Of a DNA stretch of 32,536 nt, positions 16,679-24,869 are shown piece by piece. This stretch comes from Balneolales bacterium (GTDB lineage: Bacteria; Bacteroidota; Rhodothermia; Balneolales; Natronogracilivirgulaceae): positions 1 through 32,536 of the forward strand of contig SLOL01000025.1 of assembly GCA_007132495.1 (NCBI GenBank), given 5' to 3'. The notes under the pieces were generated by a model. That model searched no databases and was not told the DNA's origin. It saw nothing but the letters and a program-made list of their open reading frames with translations. Positions within the stretch are counted from its first letter, which is position 1. Every line of letters begins with the position of its first letter. Made by a program: the position numbers and the translations under genes.

Positions 16679-17122
16679 ATGACACAACCAGATAAAAACC
16701 TCGGAGAAGGATTGGGCATGAACTATGATCTGGAACAGATTCTGGATCAGGCCGAAGTGGATTTTGACCGCTCACAACAGGAACTTTACCGGCCATCAAC
16801 GGATGTGGTCCTCTATTCGGCCTGTTTCTTTGCCCGCCGGGCGCTTCACCATTATCTGTTCTACTATTACAAAAAATATGAAGGGCCGGGTGCAGACCGC
16901 TCTCCGCATGACCTGACCATCCAGGAGATGGCAGAATATTGCGGCAAGCACAACAAACAAATTGCGAAGATCGACTTTGAAAACATGCATTGCAGCAGAT
17001 CCGACGTTCTGGAAGACGAAGAGGTCTTCTTCTGCAATGATGTCGACAAGGTGAACAGCTGCAAGGGGCTGGCTGAGCAGATGCGCAACGTCGTTTTTAA
17101 GAGTGGAAAACCCGGCAATTAG
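16679..17122 (+). CDS. HEPN-like protein of unknown function
   Basis: A 147-residue soluble protein. Residues 43-60 (VVLYSACFFARRALHHYL) followed by a helix and SPHDLTIQEMAEYC resemble the helical HEPN fold, in which A-x-x-A-rich helices precede a conserved D-L-x-x-L segment. An R-x4-H pattern is present at residues 53-58 (RRALHH), as in HEPN ribonucleases, but not in the usual C-terminal place, so it may be chance. Three cysteines near 105-128 are notable. No nucleotidyltransferase partner is next door; the next gene is convergent. Family membership is a pattern impression only. Confidence 0.6.
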   Translation: MTQPDKNLGEGLGMNYDLEQILDQAEVDFDRSQQELYRPSTDVVLYSACFFARRALHHYLFYYYKKYEGPGADRSPHDLTIQEMAEYCGKHNKQIAKIDFENMHCSRSDVLEDEEVFFCNDVDKVNSCKGLAEQMRNVVFKSGKPGN

Positions 17123-17194
17123 AAATAGGTTGGAACGCAGGGCATTTTCGCCACGTACCGCGTTGACGGGACGGCTGTATGATGCAGGAGCTGC

Positions 17195-17659
17195 TTAAAG
17201 AATCTCCAGCAGTTCCACTTCAAATATAACCGTTGCTCCCGGATAGATGGGACCGGAACCGGTATCGCCGTATGCCAGCTCGGCGGGCAGTACCAGTTCG
17301 TAAATGGCGCCTTCCTGCATCAATTGCAGACCCTCGGAAAAACCGTCAATCACACCTCTTACATTGAATTCAGCAGGTTCTTCCCTGTCATGGGTGCTGT
17401 CGAAAACCTCACCGTCAATGAACGTTCCGGTATAGTGCACACGAACATTGGATTCGTCGGTGGGGATATCCCCGTCACCTTCTTCAATTACACGGTACTG
17501 AAGACCACTCTCGGTCACGGTTACATCTTCTTCTTGGGCATTGTCTTCAAGAAAAGCAATGTCTTCCGAATTATCATAATCCAGATCATTGTCGTCCACA
17601 TCCAGACAGGATGTGAGAATCAAAAGGGAGGAAAGTACTACTAATGGGAGAAACTTCAT
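17195..17659 (-). CDS. FKBP-type peptidyl-prolyl isomerase lipoprotein
   Basis: The gene catalyses cis-trans isomerisation of proline peptide bonds, probably outside the inner membrane. With the ATG at 17659 the protein has 154 residues and a lipoprotein signal ending in LILTSC, with C18 as lipid anchor. An acidic linker of about 25 residues follows, then the FKBP domain: VRVHYTGTFIDGEVFDST, VIDGFSEGLQLMQEGAIYEL, PAELAYGDTGSG and VIFEVELLEIL. The longer frame starting at 17719 would put 20 polar residues before the signal peptide, so I rejected it. It is convergent with the HEPN-like gene. Confidence 0.9.
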   Translation of the reverse strand: MKFLPLVVLSSLLILTSCLDVDDNDLDYDNSEDIAFLEDNAQEEDVTVTESGLQYRVIEEGDGDIPTDESNVRVHYTGTFIDGEVFDSTHDREEPAEFNVRGVIDGFSEGLQLMQEGAIYELVLPAELAYGDTGSGPIYPGATVIFEVELLEIL

Positions 17660-17785
17660 GGGGAAACAGGATTTCGTGGTTCGTTGCCAATCAGGGTAAA
17701 TATCGGTTGGAATATACAATATTCCACCGAAAAAACGCTTGTATTAATACATTGTTGTACGATATTCCGGCAGTTTCGAAGCTGT

Positions 17786-18697
17786 TCAGTAATGGCCGGA
17801 CGGTGCGGTGACCCGGGTCTTATGGGTGTTCTTGTCCCGGTGTTTCCATTCGGATTGCCGGTTTTTAAATCGTAATTCAAAAACCGGAGATCGCACTTTC
17901 CCGTTAGGTGCAAAGAGGTTGTAGGTGCCGGAGCCCCGGCGTGAGAAGATCTCGATAATGCCCTTAAGACTTTGTTCCCCGGGGTCTTCAATGAAATAAA
18001 AGGTTCTGGGAGGGAGGATCTCCCTGTTGTTATCAGCTCTGCTAAGCTTCAACGTGTATGTACCGGCGGGGAAGTCATCGGTCCGGAGCGTGAGCTGGTT
18101 CTTTTCCGCTTCCGGAAGCAGGGTTTTGGCGAGTATCGTCTCATTCTTGTTGTTGAGCAGCCTGAAGACGGACGGAACGGTCACATCATACGGGTGCTCA
18201 ATAAGCATGGAGCGGGGCGCCCGGATAACTTTGTCACCGTAGTAGCCGGTATGGGTATTACATGCAGTGCCGCCACGGGTCAATACAGGCAGCGGATTGT
18301 CTTCTTTGTTGCTGAAGTAGAACAAGGTATGGTTATCGTCCGGCGAGAGCAGGTTTGTGCTGTTGAAATAACGGGAGTCTTTGAAAAAAACCTTGAAAAC
18401 AAAGCTTCTTTGAGAAAGTCTGGATTGCAGCGTATTCCGGCGCTGATCGGGGTCGTGTTTAGCCAGGATTGAAAATCCCTCCGGTTTTTTCTGATATAAC
18501 AGCTTCAGTCCGCCAAGTTTGTTTTGTGTACGGCTCTCGGGGATGATATGTATGGCATTTGAAGATGGATACCGGCTGATGATTCTGTTTTGGCCCGTGG
18601 TTCCGGCCGCTTCATACGATGCACTGTCTGTATTGTGCAGACCCTGCTGCCTGACCTTGACTTCAAAGAGGGTGATGTATGATGGTGCGTATCCCAT
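17786..18697 (-). CDS. hypothetical protein, predicted beta-rich
   Basis: I do not recognise this 303-residue protein. It has no signal peptide and no membrane helix. The first half includes RSFVFKVFFKDSRYFNSTNL followed by a short LFYFSN strand. The second half has alternating short strands typical of a beta-sandwich, with PAGTYTLKLSR resembling the last strands of an Ig-like or FlgD-like fold, and ends in a polar tail rich in K, H and T. From memory this layout resembles hypothetical proteins coded with contractile injection systems in Bacteroidota, but no such system is in the window. A plus-strand ORF inside it looks like a shadow. Confidence 0.65.
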   Translation of the reverse strand: MGYAPSYITLFEVKVRQQGLHNTDSASYEAAGTTGQNRIISRYPSSNAIHIIPESRTQNKLGGLKLLYQKKPEGFSILAKHDPDQRRNTLQSRLSQRSFVFKVFFKDSRYFNSTNLLSPDDNHTLFYFSNKEDNPLPVLTRGGTACNTHTGYYGDKVIRAPRSMLIEHPYDVTVPSVFRLLNNKNETILAKTLLPEAEKNQLTLRTDDFPAGTYTLKLSRADNNREILPPRTFYFIEDPGEQSLKGIIEIFSRRGSGTYNLFAPNGKVRSPVFELRFKNRQSEWKHRDKNTHKTRVTAPSGHY

Positions 18698-18728
18698 AAA
18701 AAAACGCTAACAGATCCTGGTTAATCTT

Positions 18729-18771
18729 ATTTAAAAAAACAAAAAGTTAAGACTCTTTAATAAAAGGAGTC
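18729..18771 (-). terminator. possible terminator of the amphi-Trp gene
   Basis: Read on the minus strand, GACTC and GAGTC (5 bp) with inner TTT/AAA pairing after one bulged C form a hairpin, followed by a T-rich stretch (TTAACTTTTTGTTTTTTT). This would end the amphi-Trp transcript before the 303-residue gene. Confidence 0.4.
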
Positions 18772-18851
18772 AAAACATGCGGTTTTGTTACACAAAAATT
18801 AATTTTTTTTCATATTCAATTAACCAGAGTCCTGCAGGAGTCCATCAATGG

Positions 18852-19127
18852 TCAGCCCAGCTCAACCGGCCCGGATTCATCATCTCCTTCGTACCATTTG
18901 AGCGTCACTTCAAGCTTGTGCTGAATCCCCTTTTTGCGCTTCTTCTTTTCTTCCACCTCGATTTCAAGCGTCACATTGGCGGGCAGGTTCAGGTTGACTT
19001 CCTCCTGACCCTGCTTCAAAGTCACCTTGCCATCGGGCAGCTTCTCGGCAAGCTGGTGCAGAAATTCGGACGATTGTTCACGGGTTTTACGCTCTTTGCT
19101 CTTAAATCGCAGATCTTCGTTTCTCAT
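18852..19127 (-). CDS. amphi-Trp domain protein
   Basis: A 91-residue protein matching the small amphi-Trp domain family from memory: SSEFLHQLAEKLPDGKVTL, then strands VNLNLPANVTLEIEVEEKKK, a KKR-rich turn, and the closing HKLEVTLKWYEG with the conserved late tryptophan. The function of the family is not known. I chose the ATG at 19127; a GTG at 19139 in frame would add four residues. It is a single gene with a possible terminator after it, and it diverges from the PEP-synthase-like gene. Confidence 0.8.
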   Translation of the reverse strand: MRNEDLRFKSKERKTREQSSEFLHQLAEKLPDGKVTLKQGQEEVNLNLPANVTLEIEVEEKKKRKKGIQHKLEVTLKWYEGDDESGPVELG

Positions 19128-19139
19128 AGTAATTCTCAC

Positions 19140-19457
19140 TTTATAATGATCACTTCCGGTTTTATCTGTTTAAAAGTTTCATAATGTCAGGTGTAATACC
19201 ATAACCGTATTTAATCATGCGCATGTGTGCCCAGGGGGATGTCCGGTCATGGATTTTCTGATTACGGAAGATTCCTTCCACGGATGATCTATTCTATGGA
19301 TAGTACCTTCTACGGATGATACCTTAACTTAGACTCCTGTCTATATGCCTGAAACGGATGGTTGAAATATAAGGAACATTCTGGATATACTGTAAACGTA
19401 CTCACAACACGGTTATCATGCAGGAAAGTCGGATAAAACCCATTGCTGCAGGGCATC
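19140..19457. other. 318-nt intergenic region between divergent genes
   Basis: No gene is seen here. It must hold the promoters of the amphi-Trp gene (leftward) and the PEP-synthase-like gene (rightward). Its one visible structure is the set of degenerate 16-nt repeats at 19258-19321. Confidence 0.6.
19258..19321 (+). repeat. four degenerate 16-nt tandem repeats
   Basis: Units start at 19258, 19274, 19290 and 19306. The second and fourth share CCTTCYACGGATGAT, where Y is C or T; the third (TATTCTATGGATAGTA) and the first are weaker matches around A-Y-GGA. The array lies 150-213 nt before the PEP-synthase-like start, so it could be part of its promoter or leader. Confidence 0.45.
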
Positions 19458-19465
19458 GGAGGTGA
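19458..19465 (+). promoter_or_regulatory. strong ribosome binding site that decides the start
   Basis: GGAGGTGA is a near-complete Shine-Dalgarno match, 8 nt from GGAGG to the ATG at 19471. The in-frame GTG at 19462 lies inside this site, so it cannot be the start. Confidence 0.75.
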
Positions 19466-19470
19466 CTGCC

Positions 19471-22044
19471 ATGGATATACATGAACGGGTCAGCACCGGT
19501 CTGACCGGCTTTGACAAGGCGATTGACCATCTGCGGCTGGGGGATAATGTGGTCTGGCAGGTAGACTCGATCTCCGATTACCGGAAGATGGTGGACGCCT
19601 ACGTGGCCCGGACCCTGCGGGATAAACGCCGGCTGGTGTATGTCCGTTTCGGCTCCCATCCTCCGCTGCTGGAAGAGCGCCCGGATGTCAAAGTATATCA
19701 CCCTGACCCCGAAAAAGGATTTGAGAGCTTCGTCGGTGACATCCACCATCTGATGGAAAAGGAGGGACGCAAGACCTTTTATGTCTTCGATTGTCTGACC
19801 GATCTGCTGGAGTACTGGTACTCCGATCTGATGACAGGCAACTTCTTCAAGGTGACCTGCCCCTATCTCTATGAGCTGGATACCATCGCCTATTTCGCCA
19901 TCAGGCGGAACGTGCACACGAACAGCAGTATCGCCGCTATCCGGGAGACCACCCAGCTGCTGCTGGATGTCTATGAAGTGGACGAGAACTTCTACATCCA
20001 TCCCCTGAAGGTGTGGCAGCGTTATTCACCGACCATGTTTTTTCCCCATTTGATCAAAGGTGAAGAGGCGGTCAGTATTACATCCAGCGCCGAGGCGGCC
20101 ACACTGTTCTCCAGCATTCCCCGTTCGGAAGAGCGTCTCGACAACTGGGACGTGATCTTTCAGCAGGCCAGGGAGGCGCCCGGCCGGGACGCCCGCCATC
20201 AGGAGGAGACCAAACGAAAACTGATGAATATGATGATCGGACATGAGTCCAGAATGTTCAAGCTCTGTGACCGCTACTTCACCCTGTCTGATCTGCTTGT
20301 GATTGCATCCCGGGAGGTCGGCACCGGCTTCATCGGTGGAAAAAGCGTGGGGATGCTGCTGGCCCGCAAGATCATCGAGCGGGACGGCGGAGAGCGCTTC
20401 GGTCCGTACATGGAGCCTCACGACTCCTTCTATCTGGGGTCGGATGTCTTCTATACCTATATCGTCCAGAACGGTTGGTGGAAACTCCGGACCCGGCAGA
20501 AGACCCGGGAGGGTTACTACAAATATGCGCCGGAGTTAAGAGAAAAGCTGTTTCAGGGCGCGTTTCCATCAAATATCCGGGAAGAGTTTGTGAAGATTCT
20601 GGAGTACTTCGGACAATCGCCGATCATTGTGCGCTCCAGCTCCCTGCTGGAGGACAACTTCGGCAATGCCTTTGCGGGAAAATACGACAGTGTGTTCTGC
20701 GCCAACCAGGGGTCGTTTGAAGAGCGCTATGCGGATTTTGAAAAGGCGGTCCGGACGGTATATGCCAGTACCATGAACCGGAATGCACTTGATTACCGGA
20801 AGAACCGCGGGCTGGCGGATAAAGACGAACAGATGGCCATATTGGTTCAACGCGTCTCCGGCGATCAGCATGATGATCTGTTCTTCCCCCATATTGCCGG
20901 GGTGGGCAATTCGAGCAACCTGTATGTGTGGGAAAAGGGTATTGACATGGAAGCCGGGATGTTGCGTCTGGTGTTCGGCCTCGGGACCAGGGCGGTGGAC
21001 CGGACCGTGAGTGACTATGCCAGGCTTGTGACGCTCGACAGACCCGGACGGTTGCCGCTGATGTATGCCGAAGAGCGACAGAAGTACGCCCAGCGTCAGG
21101 TGGATGTCATTTCACTGTCCGATAACATGTTTACCACCCGGAACTGGGATGGGATCAGCAACCGGGATATTAAAGTCCATAAGGAGTTGTTCGCCACCAG
21201 GGATGACGAGGCGGAGCGGCGCTATCGCAGCCGCGGTATAACGGGCCGGAAAGCTCCGTATATTCTCGATTTCCAGATGCTGCTGGAAGAGAGTCCATTC
21301 CCGCACCTGATGAGGGAGATGCTGACACTGCTGTCCGGGGTGTATGAGTATCCGGTGGATATCGAATTTACGGCAAACTTCACCGACGAAGAGCAATTCA
21401 AGGTAAATCTGGTGCAGTGCCGTCCACTGCAGACGCACGGACTGGGAGAGTCGGTGTCCATACCCGAACTTCCGGAAGAAAAAGTGTGCTTCTTTGCCTC
21501 CAAAGGTCACTTTATGGGCGGAAATGTTCAGCTGCCCGTCGATTATGTGGTATTTGTACATCCCCGGGCCTATATGCAACGGAGCGAGCAGGATAAATAC
21601 GGGGTGGCCCGGCAGATCGGGAGGGTCAACGCCGCCCTGAAAGAGCGCCATACCATGCTGGTGGGACCGGGCCGTTGGGGAACCACCACACCGTCGCTGG
21701 GCGTGCCGGTTCACTTTTCAGAGCTGAGTCACATGTCGGTGATCTGCGAAGTGGCCTCGGAAGCGTCCGGGTTTATGCCCGAGCTTTCGTACGGCAGCCA
21801 CTTTTTCCAGGATATTGTCGAGTCGGGCATCTTCTATGCGGCATTGTTCGACGGTCGGGACGAGGTGACCTACCGGCCGCAGATCGTTCTGGAGAGGGAG
21901 AATCTGTTGACCTCCCTGCTGCCCGGCAGCGACAAATTCACTGATGTCATCCATATTGCCCGGACGGACGGGATGCAGCTCTATTCGGATATCGTGACGC
22001 AGCGGGTGTTGTGCTGCTTGCCCGGCCTTATCCGGCACCGGTAA
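19471..22044 (+). CDS. PEP/pyruvate-binding domain protein with a degenerate KaiC-like N-terminus
   Basis: An 857-residue soluble protein in three parts. Residues 1-240 look like a KaiC/RecA domain (STGLTGFDKAIDHLRLGDNV, later KTFYVFDCLTDLLEYWY as a Walker-B-like strand), but the P-loop place reads QVDSISDYRK, with no G-x-x-x-x-G-K-[ST]. Residues 280-655 match the N-terminal ATP-binding domain of PEP synthase and pyruvate phosphate dikinase: FIGGKSVGMLLARKI near 287, IIVRSSSLLEDNFGNAFAGK near 385, and NLVQCRPLQ near 649. The phosphohistidine domain and PEP barrel of those enzymes are absent. Instead, residues 660-857 form a domain I do not recognise, with VGPGRWGTTTPSLGVPVHF near 731. It cannot be a complete PEP synthase. 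It may be an ATP-dependent phosphotransferase acting on another partner. Confidence 0.85.
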   Translation: MDIHERVSTGLTGFDKAIDHLRLGDNVVWQVDSISDYRKMVDAYVARTLRDKRRLVYVRFGSHPPLLEERPDVKVYHPDPEKGFESFVGDIHHLMEKEGRKTFYVFDCLTDLLEYWYSDLMTGNFFKVTCPYLYELDTIAYFAIRRNVHTNSSIAAIRETTQLLLDVYEVDENFYIHPLKVWQRYSPTMFFPHLIKGEEAVSITSSAEAATLFSSIPRSEERLDNWDVIFQQAREAPGRDARHQEETKRKLMNMMIGHESRMFKLCDRYFTLSDLLVIASREVGTGFIGGKSVGMLLARKIIERDGGERFGPYMEPHDSFYLGSDVFYTYIVQNGWWKLRTRQKTREGYYKYAPELREKLFQGAFPSNIREEFVKILEYFGQSPIIVRSSSLLEDNFGNAFAGKYDSVFCANQGSFEERYADFEKAVRTVYASTMNRNALDYRKNRGLADKDEQMAILVQRVSGDQHDDLFFPHIAGVGNSSNLYVWEKGIDMEAGMLRLVFGLGTRAVDRTVSDYARLVTLDRPGRLPLMYAEERQKYAQRQVDVISLSDNMFTTRNWDGISNRDIKVHKELFATRDDEAERRYRSRGITGRKAPYILDFQMLLEESPFPHLMREMLTLLSGVYEYPVDIEFTANFTDEEQFKVNLVQCRPLQTHGLGESVSIPELPEEKVCFFASKGHFMGGNVQLPVDYVVFVHPRAYMQRSEQDKYGVARQIGRVNAALKERHTMLVGPGRWGTTTPSLGVPVHFSELSHMSVICEVASEASGFMPELSYGSHFFQDIVESGIFYAALFDGRDEVTYRPQIVLERENLLTSLLPGSDKFTDVIHIARTDGMQLYSDIVTQRVLCCLPGLIRHR

Positions 22045-22079
22045 CCCTGTTTATCTAACCGCATTTTCCGTTTCCTGTA

Positions 22080-22292
22080 TCAGAGCAGGCGTCTGAGAAC
22101 ATTAATAAGAATAGTCAGGATAATACTGATCAGAATCATTGAAGCCAGCGGGATAAAAACACGAGTGTTGCCGGATTCATAGCGGATGTCGCCGGGCAGT
22201 CGGCCGAACCAGCTTAGCAGTCCGGGTGCGAAGTGCAGGATCGCTCCGATAATGACGAGCAGTATACCGGCAAGGATAATGATTCGGGCCAT
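22080..22292 (-). CDS. DUF2905 family small membrane protein
   Basis: A 70-residue protein with two hydrophobic helices (about 4-28 and 44-64) joined by WFGRLPGDIRYESGNTRVFIP, which is the family hallmark. Located in the inner membrane; the role of the family is unknown. It is convergent with the PEP-synthase-like gene, 35 nt away. The 126 nt upstream holds ATCCGGTT at 22327 and 22342 and its complement at 22390. Confidence 0.88.
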   Translation of the reverse strand: MARIIILAGILLVIIGAILHFAPGLLSWFGRLPGDIRYESGNTRVFIPLASMILISIILTILINVLRRLL

Positions 22293-22418
22293 GTAAGTTG
22301 AAAAATGTTGGTTCGGAAGCGGTGTTATCCGGTTGCTTCATATCCGGTTAATTATGCAAGTATACTCGAAATAATTCAAAGTTTCACAAAACCGGATCTG
22401 ATGAAAAAAGCTGCTCGT

Positions 22419-24710
22419 TTAGAATTCCAGTAACACGCCTCCGACCGGAAGGGTGCTGAACTGATTGACGGACCGGATCTCCTCATAGGCGGCGCTCCAG
22501 TAATATGCCTCCACATTGGCTCTGTTGTAGGTATTCCATATTTCCATAAAAGTGGTTACGGCCAGGCTGTTGTAAAACCATCTGCGGTCAAACCGGATGA
22601 AAAGCGAGTGATAGGCCGGCATACGATCCTCGTTGAACCGGCTGAAATCCCGGCGGGTGGTGCCGCTGTTGCGCGAAGCTTCCACATCGATGGGGGTCAT
22701 GGGACGCTGACCGACGTAGCTCCATCGGGCACTGAATTCCCAGCGGTCATTCGGCCGGTATCCACCCAGAATGTTAAACAGGTAGCCGACGTCGAAATTC
22801 CGACTTCGCCAGGATCCTCCGCTGTCTTTGAATTCGGAGCGGAAGACCGATCCGCTGACCATTCCGTAGAAGTTGCGGGCCAGTTTTTTCTGGACCAATG
22901 CGTCGATTCCCCGTGCATACGACTTGCCGTCATCGACAAGCTCGTCAAAATACATCTCGGTTTCCATTACATACACTTCCATGCCCAGGTTGTGATCCTG
23001 AGGCAGGGCGGGAAGGTTCCAGTACTGTTTTTCATAGGCTTCAATGGTGAGCATGGTTTCCGGCGTCAGCCGGTAGTCGAATCCGGCGATAAAGTGGGTG
23101 GTGCGGAGATCCCTGAGCTGTTCAAACTCCGGATCCTGGCTCCGGTAAAACAGGGGCAGCGTTTGTCTGAAAACACCGGAGGAAGCATTCAGTGTCAGTT
23201 TCCGGGTTACCTCAAAGGATACCCCTGCCCTCGGCGAAAAAACGAGCTTGTTATTGAGAGAGTGGTAATCGGCCCGGCCTCCAAGGTTAAAAGATAACCG
23301 GAGGATGGGGCGAACCTTCCATTCGGCAAACGTGCCGGCCGTCACCTTGTCCACCCGGGTATTGATTTCGGACTCCGGACGCATTACCCCCGCTGCATTG
23401 GTCGTCGGACCGATATAGTAGTCATAGTCGCCGGACCGGTACCCGGCCTCAAAACCGAACTCAAAACGGTGGCGGTCATTCAACCGGTAGTAATTCGTAT
23501 TACGGAGCGTACTGAAGCTGTGCAGGATATTGAAATCGATATCACGTGACAGATCCTCGACAAAAATAAGCTGGGTATTATCCTTTTTATAAGAGTGTGA
23601 GATCGATGTATTGCTGAAAAAATCGGCACTCCACAATCGGCGCCAGTTAAGTCCGGTGGTATTCTGCGAGGTATGCGCACGGGTGTAGCGGTCGAATCCC
23701 TCTTCCCGCGCTTCCTCCAGGTCGTTTTCAAACAGACTGTCGCCATAGATATTCAAAAGGGTGATTTTGTTGTCCTGATTGATGTCGTAGACCGCTTTCA
23801 CCTGTACGTCGCCGTATCTGGGGGCTCCTCCCGCATTGATGGCACCGGCAAGCAAGTCGAGGTAACTTCGTCTACCGGAAAGCAACACGCTGCCCTTTCC
23901 ATCAAAGAGCGGACTCTCCAGGGTCAGGCCGAATCCGGCCATATTGAAATTCACATTTCCGTGATAGTCGTCACGGCTCCCCTCGCGGTACCGGATGGCG
24001 GCCACGGAGGAGGCGTGGTCGCCGTATGCGGCGGGAAAACCTCCGGCATGGAAATCAAGCTGCTCGACCAGGTCGGTATTGACGATGCCTATCGGACCGC
24101 TCGTTCGTCCGTTCTGGCGTTCAAAATGGTTGACACCGGGCACGGGAATATGGTCGATATAGAAACCGTTTTCTGACGGACTGCCGCCGCGAACCAGCAG
24201 ATCCTGACTGGTGTCTCCGTTGGATGCAACCCCCGGCGTGGCCATGATGACCCGTGAAAGTTCCTGTCCGGCACCGGGCGAACGGCGGATCTCTTCGGCG
24301 TTGAAACCGATCCGGCTGACGGTTTCAGTGACCTCTCTGCCGAAATAGGTAGGCCGGATCGTCACCTCATCGCCCTCGATATGTCCGGGCTGCAGCAAGA
24401 TATTCAATGTTGTGGGACGGTGGTTCCGGACTACCACATCTGTCATGACGGAGGTCCGGTAACCGAGATACCGGAATTCCAGATTATAGATACCTGCTTC
24501 AAGACCGGTGATTTCAAAGCGACCGGTGGTGTCCGTCGTGGTTCCTCTTTGACTTCCGGAGATAATAATATTTACGTGAATAAGCTCTTCCCGGGTTTCG
24601 GCGTCCATAACTCTTCCGGTGATCCTGCCGTGGCCGTTGTCGGCAAGGGTTATGCCGGCATTCAAACCGATCAGGACGATCATGGCGGGGGAGAAAAAGA
24701 AACGCATCAT
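22419..24710 (-). CDS. TonB-dependent receptor with carboxypeptidase-regulatory-like N-terminal domain
   Basis: A 763-residue outer-membrane receptor. A signal peptide of about 23 residues ends near GITLA. A carboxypeptidase-D-regulatory-like beta-sandwich follows (ITGRVMDAETREELIHVNI to FEITGLEAGIYNLEFRYLGY), as in many Bacteroidota receptors. The plug comes next, with DLLVRGGSPSENGFYIDHIP and FHAGGFPAAYGDHASSVAAI. The rest is a 22-strand barrel type ending in GGVLLEF with the terminal aromatic residue. At this length it is a short receptor, not a SusC. No SusD, no sigma factor and no metal gene is adjacent, so the ligand cannot be inferred. The first two codons are both ATG; either may be used. 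Confidence 0.93.
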   Translation of the reverse strand: MMRFFFSPAMIVLIGLNAGITLADNGHGRITGRVMDAETREELIHVNIIISGSQRGTTTDTTGRFEITGLEAGIYNLEFRYLGYRTSVMTDVVVRNHRPTTLNILLQPGHIEGDEVTIRPTYFGREVTETVSRIGFNAEEIRRSPGAGQELSRVIMATPGVASNGDTSQDLLVRGGSPSENGFYIDHIPVPGVNHFERQNGRTSGPIGIVNTDLVEQLDFHAGGFPAAYGDHASSVAAIRYREGSRDDYHGNVNFNMAGFGLTLESPLFDGKGSVLLSGRRSYLDLLAGAINAGGAPRYGDVQVKAVYDINQDNKITLLNIYGDSLFENDLEEAREEGFDRYTRAHTSQNTTGLNWRRLWSADFFSNTSISHSYKKDNTQLIFVEDLSRDIDFNILHSFSTLRNTNYYRLNDRHRFEFGFEAGYRSGDYDYYIGPTTNAAGVMRPESEINTRVDKVTAGTFAEWKVRPILRLSFNLGGRADYHSLNNKLVFSPRAGVSFEVTRKLTLNASSGVFRQTLPLFYRSQDPEFEQLRDLRTTHFIAGFDYRLTPETMLTIEAYEKQYWNLPALPQDHNLGMEVYVMETEMYFDELVDDGKSYARGIDALVQKKLARNFYGMVSGSVFRSEFKDSGGSWRSRNFDVGYLFNILGGYRPNDRWEFSARWSYVGQRPMTPIDVEASRNSGTTRRDFSRFNEDRMPAYHSLFIRFDRRWFYNSLAVTTFMEIWNTYNRANVEAYYWSAAYEEIRSVNQFSTLPVGGVLLEF

Positions 24711-24869
24711 TCTGTATGTTACGTAGTTATGAGCACAGCTGGAGCATCCCTCGATTTATCATTTCGGATTATTACGCAAGAGGCCGACGCCCCGGTTGCA
24801 CAATAGTATGGCGACAGTGAATTTGTACGTAAAATATGAAGCGAAGTTGAAGATTTTTGCTTGTAAGAC

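Noticed and set aside
17972-18472. 166-codon plus-strand ORF inside the 303-residue gene
   Set aside because: The minus-strand frame is longer and shows a regular strand pattern; the plus-strand frame has no signal or motif.
22608-23297. 229-codon ORF antisense to the TonB receptor
   Set aside because: It lies inside a gene whose receptor motifs are all on the minus strand; no domain is seen.
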